Of a stretch of DNA of 64,000 nt, positions 53,537 to 62,774 are shown piece after piece; position 1 is the stretch's first letter; every line of letters begins with the position of its first letter. A program made the position numbers and the translations under genes. The notes beneath the pieces are model-generated. The model did not search any database. It worked only from the letters and a program-made list of their open reading frames with translations, and was not told the origin of the DNA. This DNA is from Alteromonas sp. RKMC-009 (GTDB taxonomy: Bacteria > Pseudomonadota > Gammaproteobacteria > Enterobacterales > Alteromonadaceae). The DNA lies in assembly GCF_003584565.2 (NCBI RefSeq), contig NZ_CP031010.1, positions 2,542,001 to 2,606,000 of the forward strand, written 5' to 3'.

Positions 53537-54352
53537 ATGGACACAGCGAATACACTCATTTTCACTGACATGGACGGTACGTTGCTTGACCACCATACAT
53601 ACAGTTTTGAAGCAGCAAAGCCTACGCTAACCTCACTGGCAGAGCGAAATATTCCCGTCATTCCTACCACCAGCAAAACCTTTGTTGAATTGCTTGAATT
53701 GCGGGAAACCATTGGCCTGACCGGCCCGTTTATCGTAGAAAACGGCGCTGCAGCATACATTCCTCATGGTTTTTTCGCGAAAAAGCCAGCCGGTACCGTG
53801 TGGCAGGATGGTTTCTGGTGTAAATCTTTCACCTCATCGAAAATGTACTGGCTGAAATTACTCGAAAAGGTCAAACCGGATTTTGCCGGTGAATTCACCC
53901 ATTTCAGCGAGATGTCCAATGAGGACATCTGTGAAGCCACCGGGTTATCACCCGCAGAAGCTGCACTGGCTTCACAACGACAATTCGGTGAGCCGGTCTT
54001 GTGGCAAGGCACTGAGGAGAGAAAAGAGGCGTTTATCCGGTCTGTGACAGACAGAGGCGCCTACCCCCTGGAAGGCGGCCGTTTTATTCATATCTCCGGC
54101 GACTGTAATAAGGGCGCAGCCCTCCAATGGTTTGTCGAAGAATTTATCCGTCAACATGACGAACCGGTGACCAGTATTGCGCTGGGTGACGGTAAAAACG
54201 ATATTGCAATGCTTGAGGCGGCGGATATTGCCGTTCGGATCGCCTCCCCGAGCCATCAACCCCCTACACTAAAAAAAGAAGAAAATGTATACACCAGTAC
54301 CCTGCACGGCCCGCAAGGCTGGACTGAAGTACTGACCCGATTACTTTTTTAA
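53537..54352 (+). CDS. HAD-IIB phosphatase, mannosyl-/glucosyl-3-phosphoglycerate phosphatase type
   Basis: A 271-residue HAD phosphatase of the MPGP/YedP family. Motif I is FTDMDGTLLD (Asp11, Asp13), motif II is PTTSKT, and motif III/IV is GDGKNDIAMLEAAD near residues 215-230. LEGGRFIHISGDCNKGAAL is typical of MPGP. In this context it should dephosphorylate glucosyl-3-phosphoglycerate to glucosylglycerate, because the adjacent gene looks like a glucosyl-3-phosphoglycerate synthase. Two bases separate it from the kinase gene. Confidence 0.82.
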   Translation: MDTANTLIFTDMDGTLLDHHTYSFEAAKPTLTSLAERNIPVIPTTSKTFVELLELRETIGLTGPFIVENGAAAYIPHGFFAKKPAGTVWQDGFWCKSFTSSKMYWLKLLEKVKPDFAGEFTHFSEMSNEDICEATGLSPAEAALASQRQFGEPVLWQGTEERKEAFIRSVTDRGAYPLEGGRFIHISGDCNKGAALQWFVEEFIRQHDEPVTSIALGDGKNDIAMLEAADIAVRIASPSHQPPTLKKEENVYTSTLHGPQGWTEVLTRLLF

Positions 54353-54369
54353 CAGGACATGGAGAACAC

Positions 54370-55593
54370 ATGGCTGATTTTTATCAAAATGGCGTAGTGA
54401 CAACGTTACACAACTTATCAAGACGCCCCACAGAAGAGCTTGAAGCTGAACTGTTACGATTTTCTCAGAAACGTCCGATGGCGCTGATCCTGCCGTCTTT
54501 GTATTCAGAACTGGAAGGCGAAGCCCTGCCGCACATCGTCGACGAACTCACCCACGTCCCCTATCTGTCTGAAATCGTCATTGGCCTTGACCGTGCAGAT
54601 AAAGAGCAATACAAATCTGCATTAAAATTTTTCGAAAAGCTGCCGCAACACCATCGCGTTTTGTGGAACGACGGCCCCCGTCTTAAAGCCATTGACGAAG
54701 AACTATCGGCTCTGAATCTCGCGCCTAAGGAACTGGGTAAGGGCCGCAACGTCTGGTACTGCATGGGGTATATTCTGGCATCAAACCGTGCCGAGTCCGT
54801 TGCCCTCCACGATTGCGATATCGTTACCTACAACCGCGACCTGCTGGCCCGCCTAATCTATCCGGTCGCGAATCCTCAGTTCAACTACGAATTCTGTAAA
54901 GGTTATTACGCCCGTGTAGCCAACGGAAAAATCAATGGCCGGGTTTCCCGTTTGCTGGTTACCCCGTTGCTGCGCGCATTGAAACGCACGCTGGGTGATA
55001 ACGAATATCTGGAATTCATGGATAGCTTCCGTTATCCGCTGGCCGGCGAATTCTCTTTCCGTCGTGATGTGCTGAACGATATCCGTATCCCCAGTGACTG
55101 GGGCCTTGAGGTGGGCGTGCTGTCTGAAATGCACCGCAACTACAATCACAACCGCCTGTGTCAGGCCGATATTGCAGATAATTACGATCATAAGCACCAG
55201 GACTTGTCGTTCAATAATGACCAGGGCGGTTTGTCGAAGATGTCTATCGACATTACCAAGGCTCTGTTCAGAAAGCTGGCGACTCAGGGATTTACTTTCA
55301 GCAACGAAATGTTCCGTTCCATTAAAGCAACCTATTACCGTATTGCGCTGGATTTTGTTGAAACCTATCACAACGATGCAGTGATGAATGGCCTGACATT
55401 AGACATTCACAATGAAGAAAAAGCCGTTGAACTGTTTGCCAGCAATATTATGAAAGCGGGTAACAGCTTCCTCGACAATCCGATGGAAACACCGTTTATT
55501 CCAAGCTGGAACAGGGTCACCAGTGCAGTACCGGACATTCTTGACCGCCTGCTGGAGGCCGTTGAAGCAGACACAGCAGAATTATTAGGGTAA
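54370..55593 (+). CDS. gpgS: glucosyl-3-phosphoglycerate synthase (GT81-like)
   Basis: A 407-residue glycosyltransferase-A fold protein. The nucleotide-sugar/metal motif DCD is at residues 148-150 in ALHDCDIVTYNRDLL, and LPSLYSELEG and SEIVIGLDRADKEQY are near the N-terminus. YPLAGEFSFRRDVL and DWGLEVGVLSEM follow in the catalytic half. This matches GpgS, which transfers glucose from NDP-glucose to 3-phosphoglycerate. It is flanked by the phosphatase (17-base gap, with GGACATGGAG upstream) and by the phosphorylase (three-base gap). A mannosyl-specific variant is possible but less likely given the GH13 partner. Confidence 0.82.
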   Translation: MADFYQNGVVTTLHNLSRRPTEELEAELLRFSQKRPMALILPSLYSELEGEALPHIVDELTHVPYLSEIVIGLDRADKEQYKSALKFFEKLPQHHRVLWNDGPRLKAIDEELSALNLAPKELGKGRNVWYCMGYILASNRAESVALHDCDIVTYNRDLLARLIYPVANPQFNYEFCKGYYARVANGKINGRVSRLLVTPLLRALKRTLGDNEYLEFMDSFRYPLAGEFSFRRDVLNDIRIPSDWGLEVGVLSEMHRNYNHNRLCQADIADNYDHKHQDLSFNNDQGGLSKMSIDITKALFRKLATQGFTFSNEMFRSIKATYYRIALDFVETYHNDAVMNGLTLDIHNEEKAVELFASNIMKAGNSFLDNPMETPFIPSWNRVTSAVPDILDRLLEAVEADTAELLG

Positions 55594-55596
55594 CGC

Positions 55597-57357
55597 ATGA
55601 CGAGTTGGGAACAATTACACGAAAAAGTCAGTCATCACTTGCAGTCGATTTATGCTGATGTGGTTCTGGATATCCCTGTGGGAGATCTTGCCACTCAGCT
55701 GATGCAGACGATGCGTCTTGAAGGAGATAAAGACGTTGTTCAACCAACGCCGCACTGCAATTACTGGGATGAAGAAGATATTATCATGATCACTTACGGC
55801 GACAGTGTGATCAGTGATGATGAGCAGCCATTGTTTACCCTTGACCGTTTTCTGCACACCTACTGTAAGAACACGATCAACAAAGTACACATGCTGCCCT
55901 TCTTTCCTTACAGCTCAGACGATGGCTTTTCCGTCATCGACTATTCCAGTGTGAATGAATCACTGGGAGACTGGCCTGATATTGAACGGCTGTCAAAGCA
56001 CTACGGACTGATGTTTGATCTTGTTATCAACCATTGTTCTGCCCGTAGTGCGTGGTTTGACAATTTTCAGAAAGGCGAAGGCACTGGCAGTGATTTCTTT
56101 TTTACTGCCGATCCGTCCGATGATTTATCTATGGTCACCCGTCCGCGGGTGTCTCCCCTGCTGCGGGAAACTGAAACCGCCACCGGCACGAAACATGTCT
56201 GGTGTACGTTCAGTCACGACCAGGTGGATTTTGATTTCCGCAATCCGAAAGTACTGCTGGCTTTTGTGGAAATTATCCGCCTGTATCTGGACAAAGGTGC
56301 TAAGTTGTTCCGTCTGGATGCAGTGGCGTTTTTATGGAAAATCATCGGTACCAGTTGTATCAATCTGGCACAGACCCACGAAGTTATCCGTTTGCTCCGT
56401 ACACTGATTGAACACACTGATCCTACTGTCATTATTATTACTGAAACCAACATCCCTAACCGGGAGAATCTGACGTATTTCGGTAATGCCAATGAAGCCC
56501 ATGCTATCTATAACTTCTCACTCCCCCCATTGCTGGTAAATACCCTCGTTACCGGCAACTGTGGCTATCTGAAGAACTGGATGATGAGTATGCCGCCTGC
56601 CCAGAACGGCACGACATATTTTAACTTCATTGCATCCCATGACGGGATCGGTCTGCGCCCGGCTGAAGGCTTACTTGACGATGAAGAAATTTCTACACTG
56701 GTGCATACCATGCAGAATTTCGGCGGTAAGGTCTCCTGGCGGGCGTCTGATCACGGTCAGCAGAAGCCGTATGAAATCAACATTACTTTGTTTGACGCAC
56801 TGCAGGGAACCACAGCGGGCCCGGATAAGTATCAGGTAGACCGCTTCATTTGTGCTCATGCCATTATGCTGGGTATGGAAGGTATCCCGGGTCTGTACAT
56901 CCATAGCTTACTGGGTACCAGTAATGACTATGAAAAAGTGGCTAACACCGGTCAGAACCGCTCTATCAACCGGCACAGATGGAACTTTGAGGAACTGGCA
57001 GCCCTGCTGGACTCGCCGTTTTCACAACATCATAAAGTGCTAACCCGGTTGTCCCAGCTTATCCGTATCAGAAAAGCACAACCGGCTTTTCACCCCAATG
57101 CCACACAGTTTACCCTGCAACTGGGTGACACCTTGTTTGGCTACTGGCGGCAAAGTCTCGACAGACGCCAGAGCGTGTTCTGCGTCAGCAATGTCACGAA
57201 TGAAGAACAGTCTATCCTGCTTTCCAGTATCAATCTGATTGGTACAGATAAATGGATGGACCTCATTACCCGTGATGAAATTGAAGACGTGGGCGGATTC
57301 ATGCAGTTAAAGCCGTACCAGACTGTGTGGATCAGCAATATGGAGTTTGAAGACTGA
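55597..57357 (+). CDS. GH13_18 sugar phosphorylase, probably glucosylglycerate phosphorylase
   Basis: A 586-residue member of the sucrose-phosphorylase subfamily of GH13. The catalytic set is present: nucleophile Asp241 (FRLDAVAF), acid/base Glu283 (IITETNIPN) and stabiliser Asp349 (FIASHDGIG). [19 protein letters not shown] and [11 protein letters not shown] are typical of this branch. Known members act on sucrose, sucrose-6'-phosphate, glucosylglycerol or glucosylglycerate. The neighbouring glycerate kinase and GpgS favour glucosylglycerate, giving glucose-1-phosphate and glycerate. No signal peptide, so cytoplasmic. Confidence 0.82.
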   Translation: MTSWEQLHEKVSHHLQSIYADVVLDIPVGDLATQLMQTMRLEGDKDVVQPTPHCNYWDEEDIIMITYGDSVISDDEQPLFTLDRFLHTYCKNTINKVHMLPFFPYSSDDGFSVIDYSSVNESLGDWPDIERLSKHYGLMFDLVINHCSARSAWFDNFQKGEGTGSDFFFTADPSDDLSMVTRPRVSPLLRETETATGTKHVWCTFSHDQVDFDFRNPKVLLAFVEIIRLYLDKGAKLFRLDAVAFLWKIIGTSCINLAQTHEVIRLLRTLIEHTDPTVIIITETNIPNRENLTYFGNANEAHAIYNFSLPPLLVNTLVTGNCGYLKNWMMSMPPAQNGTTYFNFIASHDGIGLRPAEGLLDDEEISTLVHTMQNFGGKVSWRASDHGQQKPYEINITLFDALQGTTAGPDKYQVDRFICAHAIMLGMEGIPGLYIHSLLGTSNDYEKVANTGQNRSINRHRWNFEELAALLDSPFSQHHKVLTRLSQLIRIRKAQPAFHPNATQFTLQLGDTLFGYWRQSLDRRQSVFCVSNVTNEEQSILLSSINLIGTDKWMDLITRDEIEDVGGFMQLKPYQTVWISNMEFED

Positions 57358-57454
57358 CACGCTTATCAACACCTGCGGAATTCTGGCCGCAGGTGTTGGT
57401 TTTCTTATACCAATCAGTAATAATTCCCTTCTTAATTCGCCTGCGCTAATAAAT

Positions 57455-58702
57455 ATGACCAATTCTGCTTCCACTCCCTCCGGCTGGCTTCAACTGGACG
57501 AGGCCCTGAGCCGTGCTCTTGCCGCTGTTACTCCTGTTACAGAAACTGAAAACGTTGCAGTATCTGATGCGCTGTACCGGATTACCGGCGAAGACATTGT
57601 TTCACAGACAGATGTACCACCGGCTGATAATTCTGCGATGGACGGTTACGCTCTTTATGCAGCCGATACCGCCGGCGAACCCGTCACGGTATCCGGTACG
57701 CAGTTTGCGGGCATGGCGTTGCCGGAAGAAAAAATGCAGCGGGGTACTGCTGTTCGGATCATGACCGGTGCGCTTATCCCTCCCGGTGCAGAATGCGTGG
57801 TTATGCAGGAAAATACACGCAGGGAAGATGACATTATCACAGTGACCAAACCCGCTATTGCCGGTGAAAATATTCGCCGCGCCGGCGGAGATATCGCTAA
57901 AGGCGCACAGGTCATTAAACGGGGCACCCGCCTGGAACCCGGTCATCTGGTACTGCTTGCCTCAATGGGGATCAGTTCAGTGAATGTTTTCCGCAAACTG
58001 AAAGTGGGGATCATGGCTACCGGCGATGAACTGGTAGAGGCGGGATTACCTTTACAGTCAGGTCAGATTTACGAATCAAACCGTACCGGCACACGGGCCT
58101 TACTCGCACATGAGCCGGTCACAATCACTGACTATGGCATTATTCCTGATGACAAAGCCGCTCTGGAAACGGTGTTTAAAGAGGCGTCTGTATCTCAGGA
58201 TGTCATTATATCCAGCGGTGGTGTTTCCGTAGGTGATGCCGATTTTGTTAAAGAGCTGGTTGCCAGGCTTGGTGAAATTGCGTTCTGGAAAATTGCCATT
58301 AAACCAGGCAAACCCTTCGCATTCGGTTCTCTGGGAAATGCACTCTTCTGTGGTGTACCGGGCAATCCGGTGTCGGCCTGGGTCACCACACAGCAACTGG
58401 TGTTACCGATGCTCAAACGGTTGAGCGGTATTGAAACCGGCGGGACAGGCAAGCCTCTCACCATTAATGCCACACTGACCGCCGGTATAAAACGTAAAGC
58501 CGGCAGACAAGAATTTATGCGGGCGGTTATGGTTGTGCAGGAGGATGGCAGCTATAACGTCACTCCGTCAGGTAAACAAAGTTCCGGTGTGATGACCACC
58601 GTAACAGAGGCCAATTGTTACATTATCGTTCCGTCTGACTGTAAAATGCTCAGTGCCGGTGACACGGTAAAAGTGCAGCCATTTTCAGTTAACGGAGCAT
58701 AA
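57455..58702 (+). CDS. moeA: molybdopterin molybdenumtransferase MoeA
   Basis: MoeA inserts molybdate into adenylylated molybdopterin. Signatures are PPADNSAMDGYAL near residues 50-62, GDELVEAG, ISSGGVSVGDADFVK and FCGVPGNPVSAW. ATG 57455 gives MTNSASTPSGWLQLDEAL and 415 residues, near the E. coli length of 411; an upstream in-frame start at 57347 would overlap the phosphorylase gene. 97 bases separate it from the glucosylglycerate genes, and the MATE gene follows after seven bases. No moeB is adjacent. Confidence 0.95.
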   Translation: MTNSASTPSGWLQLDEALSRALAAVTPVTETENVAVSDALYRITGEDIVSQTDVPPADNSAMDGYALYAADTAGEPVTVSGTQFAGMALPEEKMQRGTAVRIMTGALIPPGAECVVMQENTRREDDIITVTKPAIAGENIRRAGGDIAKGAQVIKRGTRLEPGHLVLLASMGISSVNVFRKLKVGIMATGDELVEAGLPLQSGQIYESNRTGTRALLAHEPVTITDYGIIPDDKAALETVFKEASVSQDVIISSGGVSVGDADFVKELVARLGEIAFWKIAIKPGKPFAFGSLGNALFCGVPGNPVSAWVTTQQLVLPMLKRLSGIETGGTGKPLTINATLTAGIKRKAGRQEFMRAVMVVQEDGSYNVTPSGKQSSGVMTTVTEANCYIIVPSDCKMLSAGDTVKVQPFSVNGA

Positions 58703-58709
58703 TTTACCC

Positions 58710-60083
58710 ATGGCGGCATTCATTTCTCCGCGCTTTGCCGTGGAAAGTAAACGTTTGATCACCCTTGCCTGGCCTCTGTTGATTGCCCAGATAACTCAGA
58801 TGATGATGGGTGTTATTGATACCATTATGGCCGGTCATTACAGCGCTACGGATATGGCCGCTGTGGCACTGGGTTTCAGTATCATTGTACCGTTGCAGTG
58901 TTTTATTCAGGGCCTGGGCCTTGCTATGCCCCCTATCCTGTCGAGATTACACGGGAAGGGTAATACATCTGACGTTGCCTCTGCGGCCTGGCAGGCCGGA
59001 TACCTGCTACTGACAATCAGTTTACTGGTTCTGCTTATCTGGCCCTTTACCGGTCACCTGGTGGCACTGTTCCCTATGGAGCCTGCACTCTACGATATTA
59101 CCGTGGACTATGTGCAGTTTGTGTTGCTTTCCATGCCGGCATTTGCCGGTTACCAGTGGTTGCGTAACTTCTGTGAAGGCCTTGGCACCACCAAACCCAC
59201 CATGGCCATTACGTTGATCGGATTAATGTGTAACGTCGCGGGCAATTACATATTCATTTATGGCGCAGGGCCGGTTCCTGCATTCGGTGGCGCGGGTTGT
59301 GGTATCGCCACGGCCATTGTTATATACACGATGTTTTTCGCTACCATGGCTTACGTTTTGTTGTCTGACAGACTGAAAAAGTACAACCTGTTCGGCCACA
59401 TTTATCGCCCGGATTTGCGCATGATCCTGCGAACATTCAAACTCGGATTTCCGGTGGCCATGACGCTTCTGTTTGAGGTTACCCTGTTTGCCGTCGTTGC
59501 CCTGATGCTGGCCCCTTTCGGACCCGGCACCGTAGCGGCTCACCAGGTTGCACTCAATTTCAGTGCAATCATGTTCATGTTTCCCCTGAGCTTAGGCATG
59601 GCGCTGTCAATCCGGGTAGGTTACCGGATTGGCCAGAACAATCCTGCACAAGCCCGCATGGTAGTAAAAAGCGGTATTACCATCGGCATGTGTATTGCCA
59701 CGTTAACCGCCAGCTTCACGTTACTGGCCAAGGGTGCCATCATCAGCCTGTATACGCAGGATGAAACGGTTTTTGCACTGGCTAACTCTTTGCTGATTTA
59801 CGCCGCGCTTTTCCAGTTCTCTGATGCAATTCAGGTGTTATCGGCCAATGCGTTACGGGGATATAAAGACACCACGGCTATGTTTATCATCACTTTCATT
59901 GCCTACTGGCTAATCGGTCTTCCCACCGGGCTTATTCTGGGTCGTACAGACTGGATAACCAGTGAGCCCATGTCCGCTGCCGGTTTCTGGATAGGTTTTA
60001 TTGTGGGGTTAAGCAGCGCTGCCGTAATGTTAGGCAGCCGCGTTATGATTATTCAGCGCCGCCAACGCGTTCAGACGGCTTAG
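58710..60083 (+). CDS. MATE family efflux transporter (NorM-like)
   Basis: A 457-residue inner-membrane protein with about twelve membrane segments in two halves, of the NorM type. Typical stretches are WPLLIAQITQMMMGVIDTIMAGHYS near the N-terminus and ALSIRVGYRIGQ in the second half. MATE proteins export cationic drugs or metabolites using Na+ or H+. The start lies seven bases after the moeA stop. The last 35 bases overlap the convergent rhomboid gene. Confidence 0.92.
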   Translation: MAAFISPRFAVESKRLITLAWPLLIAQITQMMMGVIDTIMAGHYSATDMAAVALGFSIIVPLQCFIQGLGLAMPPILSRLHGKGNTSDVASAAWQAGYLLLTISLLVLLIWPFTGHLVALFPMEPALYDITVDYVQFVLLSMPAFAGYQWLRNFCEGLGTTKPTMAITLIGLMCNVAGNYIFIYGAGPVPAFGGAGCGIATAIVIYTMFFATMAYVLLSDRLKKYNLFGHIYRPDLRMILRTFKLGFPVAMTLLFEVTLFAVVALMLAPFGPGTVAAHQVALNFSAIMFMFPLSLGMALSIRVGYRIGQNNPAQARMVVKSGITIGMCIATLTASFTLLAKGAIISLYTQDETVFALANSLLIYAALFQFSDAIQVLSANALRGYKDTTAMFIITFIAYWLIGLPTGLILGRTDWITSEPMSAAGFWIGFIVGLSSAAVMLGSRVMIIQRRQRVQTA

Positions 60084-60741
60084 GCGGCTCTTCCGGCCCG
60101 GTGGATTGCCACTGATCACCAATCACCGGGTCTTCTTCATCCTGCGATTCCCAGTAATAGCGCTTCCTCAGCGGTTTGGGATCCTGTTTACCAAACAGCA
60201 GTGCTGCAATAACCCCTCCTGCTGCACCGAAGAAATGCGCCTCGTAAGAAATTTGCGGGTCGCGGGGAAAAATAGACATCATCATGCCGCCATACAGAAA
60301 GAACGCGATCATCATCAGGCCCGTTGAGCGGTTATCTCTGCGCAGAATGGCAATAACAAACAGATAAAAAAACAATCCGTGTGCAACACCGCTTGCCCCC
60401 AGATGCACAGACGGCCTGCCAAATAACCATACGCCAATACCTGAACCCAGCCATGCGAATGCCAGCGCTTTGCCTCTCGTAGCCGGATAGCCATAATACA
60501 GGGCGGAACCAAGAATGATCAGTGGCAATGTATTATGGAATAAATGCTCATAAGAACTGTGTACCAGAGGGGCAGTAATAATGCCGTGAAGTCCTGCCAG
60601 GGACAAAGGCACAATACCCAGTGTATTTAAGGGTAAATGGAACAACACACCGGCGGACTGGATGACCCAGAGCACAGTGACACACAGAACACTGAGCCAT
60701 ACCGATCGCAGCAGGATATCGCGTTTATTTGAATGCTTCAT
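60049..60741 (-). CDS. rhomboid family intramembrane serine protease
   Basis: A 230-residue membrane protein with six or seven segments. The catalytic serine lies in HLGASGVAHG (GxSG) and the catalytic histidine in SYEAHFFGAAGG, and HLFHNTLPLIILG gives the oxyanion-side His-Asn pair, so an active Ser-His protease is predicted. The C-terminal tail (about 185-230) is soluble, acidic and Pro-rich. It is not GlpG, which has an N-terminal cytoplasmic domain absent here. Its 3' end overlaps the MATE gene on the opposite strand. Confidence 0.9.
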   Translation of the reverse strand: MKHSNKRDILLRSVWLSVLCVTVLWVIQSAGVLFHLPLNTLGIVPLSLAGLHGIITAPLVHSSYEHLFHNTLPLIILGSALYYGYPATRGKALAFAWLGSGIGVWLFGRPSVHLGASGVAHGLFFYLFVIAILRRDNRSTGLMMIAFFLYGGMMMSIFPRDPQISYEAHFFGAAGGVIAALLFGKQDPKPLRKRYYWESQDEEDPVIGDQWQSTGPEEPPKPSERVGGAE

Positions 60742-60784
60742 AATCCCGATATTGGGACAATATCGGGAATTACCAGACAGCGGC

Positions 60785-61408
60785 TTAATTACGGTTTAAT
60801 TTATGCCAGTCATCCGGCGTATCGATATCCAGCGCAGCTTGCGGGTGAGGTACGGCAAAACACTCAGGGGCAGCAGCGTTGAGCAGTTTTGCTGCCCCCT
60901 TCTGACCATTCAGAGACAAAAGCAATGCTTCATCAGAGTAAGGAAAGATAGCCGGAGACATGCGTTTACCTTCAGCCAGGCTGGCAATGCGGCTGGCAGG
61001 AAAAATCCCTGCTTTTTCCGCGAGTGCGCGAAGGGAATCTGTAGTGACAGACGGCGTATCACCCAATCCGATAAAAAAATGATCCGGCGACAATGTGCCG
61101 GTTTCCTCACAATAATGCAGCACGGCTTTAACACCGGTAGCAATACTGCCGCCCATCCCCTGCTGCCAGTCGTCATTGTGGGTGAAAGATACCTCTGGCA
61201 ATACCGGACTACCAACCAGACATTCTGCAACCGCCTCACGGTAACAACCGGTCACCACAAATACGGGCAAATCCGTAAAGGGTGCATATTGCTGTACAAC
61301 ATACTCCAGCAATGTGTCACCTTGCGGATGGGCAGTAAGTAATTTGTTGTCGCCATACCGGCTGGCCTCACCGGCAGCCAGTATAATAACCGCTATTCTG
61401 CCTGACAT
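60785..61408 (-). CDS. MobA/MocA-like nucleotidyltransferase
   Basis: A 207-residue MobA-like NTP transferase. The nucleotide loop LAAGEASRYGDNKLL (residues about 11-25) is intact, FIGLGDTPSVT is the metal-binding segment, and MSPAIFPYSDEALLLSLNGQKGAAKLL is typical of MocA/PucB-like proteins. It may add CMP or GMP to molybdopterin for a hydroxylase of the xanthine dehydrogenase family. It overlaps the xdhC-like gene upstream by 16 bases. Confidence 0.85.
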   Translation of the reverse strand: MSGRIAVIILAAGEASRYGDNKLLTAHPQGDTLLEYVVQQYAPFTDLPVFVVTGCYREAVAECLVGSPVLPEVSFTHNDDWQQGMGGSIATGVKAVLHYCEETGTLSPDHFFIGLGDTPSVTTDSLRALAEKAGIFPASRIASLAEGKRMSPAIFPYSDEALLLSLNGQKGAAKLLNAAAPECFAVPHPQAALDIDTPDDWHKLNRN

Positions 61409-62379
61409 GGCTTCCCCTTCAGTGAACGGGCTGACTTGCCATGTACCACAGCGTGTGCCTGTGCAAGCATGGATAATGCAATTGACTCAGGTAGTTCACC
61501 TCCGATTGCGATACCGGCAGGTGCATGAAGTGGCAGGGGTAACTGAGATTCATCAATGCCGGCTTCTTCCAGCACACGCTCAGCGCGATGTGAGGGACCC
61601 AGCAAGGCAATATATTGTAAAGACTGCGGCGGTACAGAGACCATGGCCGCGAGCGCCTCACCGTCCATACGCACCTGATGATGCATAACAATGACTGCGT
61701 TCATCTGGTGATACCAGTCTGTGCCGCTAATGTCACCCGCAGGCTGTTCGTCTGTCACTGTGGCAGTGGTAAAGTCTGCAGGCCGCGCATAACGCGCTCT
61801 GCTGTCATTAACAATAACCCGCCAGCCGAGCCTTGAAGCCATATCGCATAACGGCAGTGCATCAACCCCACCACCTAAAATGCCCAGCGTGGGAGGTGGC
61901 GTGAGTGTGGCTGTAAACAGTGCTTTGTCGCCGGGATCAGATGCCGCCGCAGACCCCGACGGAATGCCCGGTGTGACCGGCTGTGAAAAATAAACGGTTT
62001 GCTGCCGGCTGAGCGCATCAAGCACATCTGTCAGCCCCAGCCAGTTGTTTTGTGCACTCACAGGTTGTAACAGAAGCGTCACTTCACCGCCGCAACCAAT
62101 GCCCAGCCGCCAGGCAACATCACCTTCTTCCTGCATATCATAGGTCACAATACGACTGTTACCTGTTTCCCAGCAACGCCGTGACTGATGCAACAAATCA
62201 CTTTCCAGACATCCGCCGGAAACAACACCCAGCTGACTGCCAAATTCACTGAACAGCATCATTGCACCGGCTTTGCGGTAAGAAGAGCCTTCGGTATTGA
62301 TGATGGTTGCCAGCAACCAGTTACCTGCATCGCGCTGAGGGAACCAGTCCGACAACACATGGTAAATATGATGATTCAT
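61393..62379 (-). CDS. XdhC/CoxI family protein
   Basis: A 328-residue protein with the N-terminal XdhC/CoxI domain (GNWLLATIINTEGSSYRKAGAMML, VVSGGCLESDL) and a C-terminal Rossmann domain (LGILGGGVDALPLCDMASRLGWRVIVND). XdhC binds molybdenum cofactor and helps sulfurate and insert it into xanthine dehydrogenase-type enzymes. No structural molybdoenzyme gene lies in the window, so the client must be elsewhere. It overlaps the mocA-like gene. Confidence 0.87.
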   Translation of the reverse strand: MNHHIYHVLSDWFPQRDAGNWLLATIINTEGSSYRKAGAMMLFSEFGSQLGVVSGGCLESDLLHQSRRCWETGNSRIVTYDMQEEGDVAWRLGIGCGGEVTLLLQPVSAQNNWLGLTDVLDALSRQQTVYFSQPVTPGIPSGSAAASDPGDKALFTATLTPPPTLGILGGGVDALPLCDMASRLGWRVIVNDSRARYARPADFTTATVTDEQPAGDISGTDWYHQMNAVIVMHHQVRMDGEALAAMVSVPPQSLQYIALLGPSHRAERVLEEAGIDESQLPLPLHAPAGIAIGGELPESIALSMLAQAHAVVHGKSARSLKGKPCQAE

Positions 62380-62774
62380 TTTTCCCCGCCTGAACGACCA
62401 TGAACAGCCTGTACGCTATACGCAGAACCAGTTCACAGTTTTATATTTCTTAAGCCGGTATCACCGGCAAATTTACCGCTAATATATAACAAAGTATCAC
62501 CGCATCCGTGACGTCTGTCGTAAATCCTGTACCACTGCACCTGTCATCCCGGCTGAACGCTGTTTGTAATTGCGGTGAATTTGACTGTAACGACCCCCCG
62601 TTTGCCTGCTTTTTAACCCTCATCGCAAATCAAAATAAGTTATATCGAAAAAGCACTTTTCATTTTACGAAATGACACCAATTATATAACCGTACACAAA
62701 TACCTGTGTGGTTCTGTTCATTTGACAGACTACATCATTGTCTGCAGGTATTTTTAACCAGGTAAGGAATAATA
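62380..62774. other. intergenic region between xdhC-like gene and cysK
   Basis: About 395 bases without a credible gene. A short palindrome GCCGGTATCACCGGC lies at about 62453-62467 without a T run. A TTGACA at 62722-62727 could be the -35 of a cysK promoter, but no good -10 is spaced correctly. A CysB site is expected by analogy, but its consensus is too loose to call. Confidence 0.5.

Noticed and set aside
60803..61342. 179-codon open frame antisense to the mocA-like gene
   Set aside because: The opposite strand encodes a clear MobA/MocA-like protein, and this frame has no ribosome site or recognisable motif.
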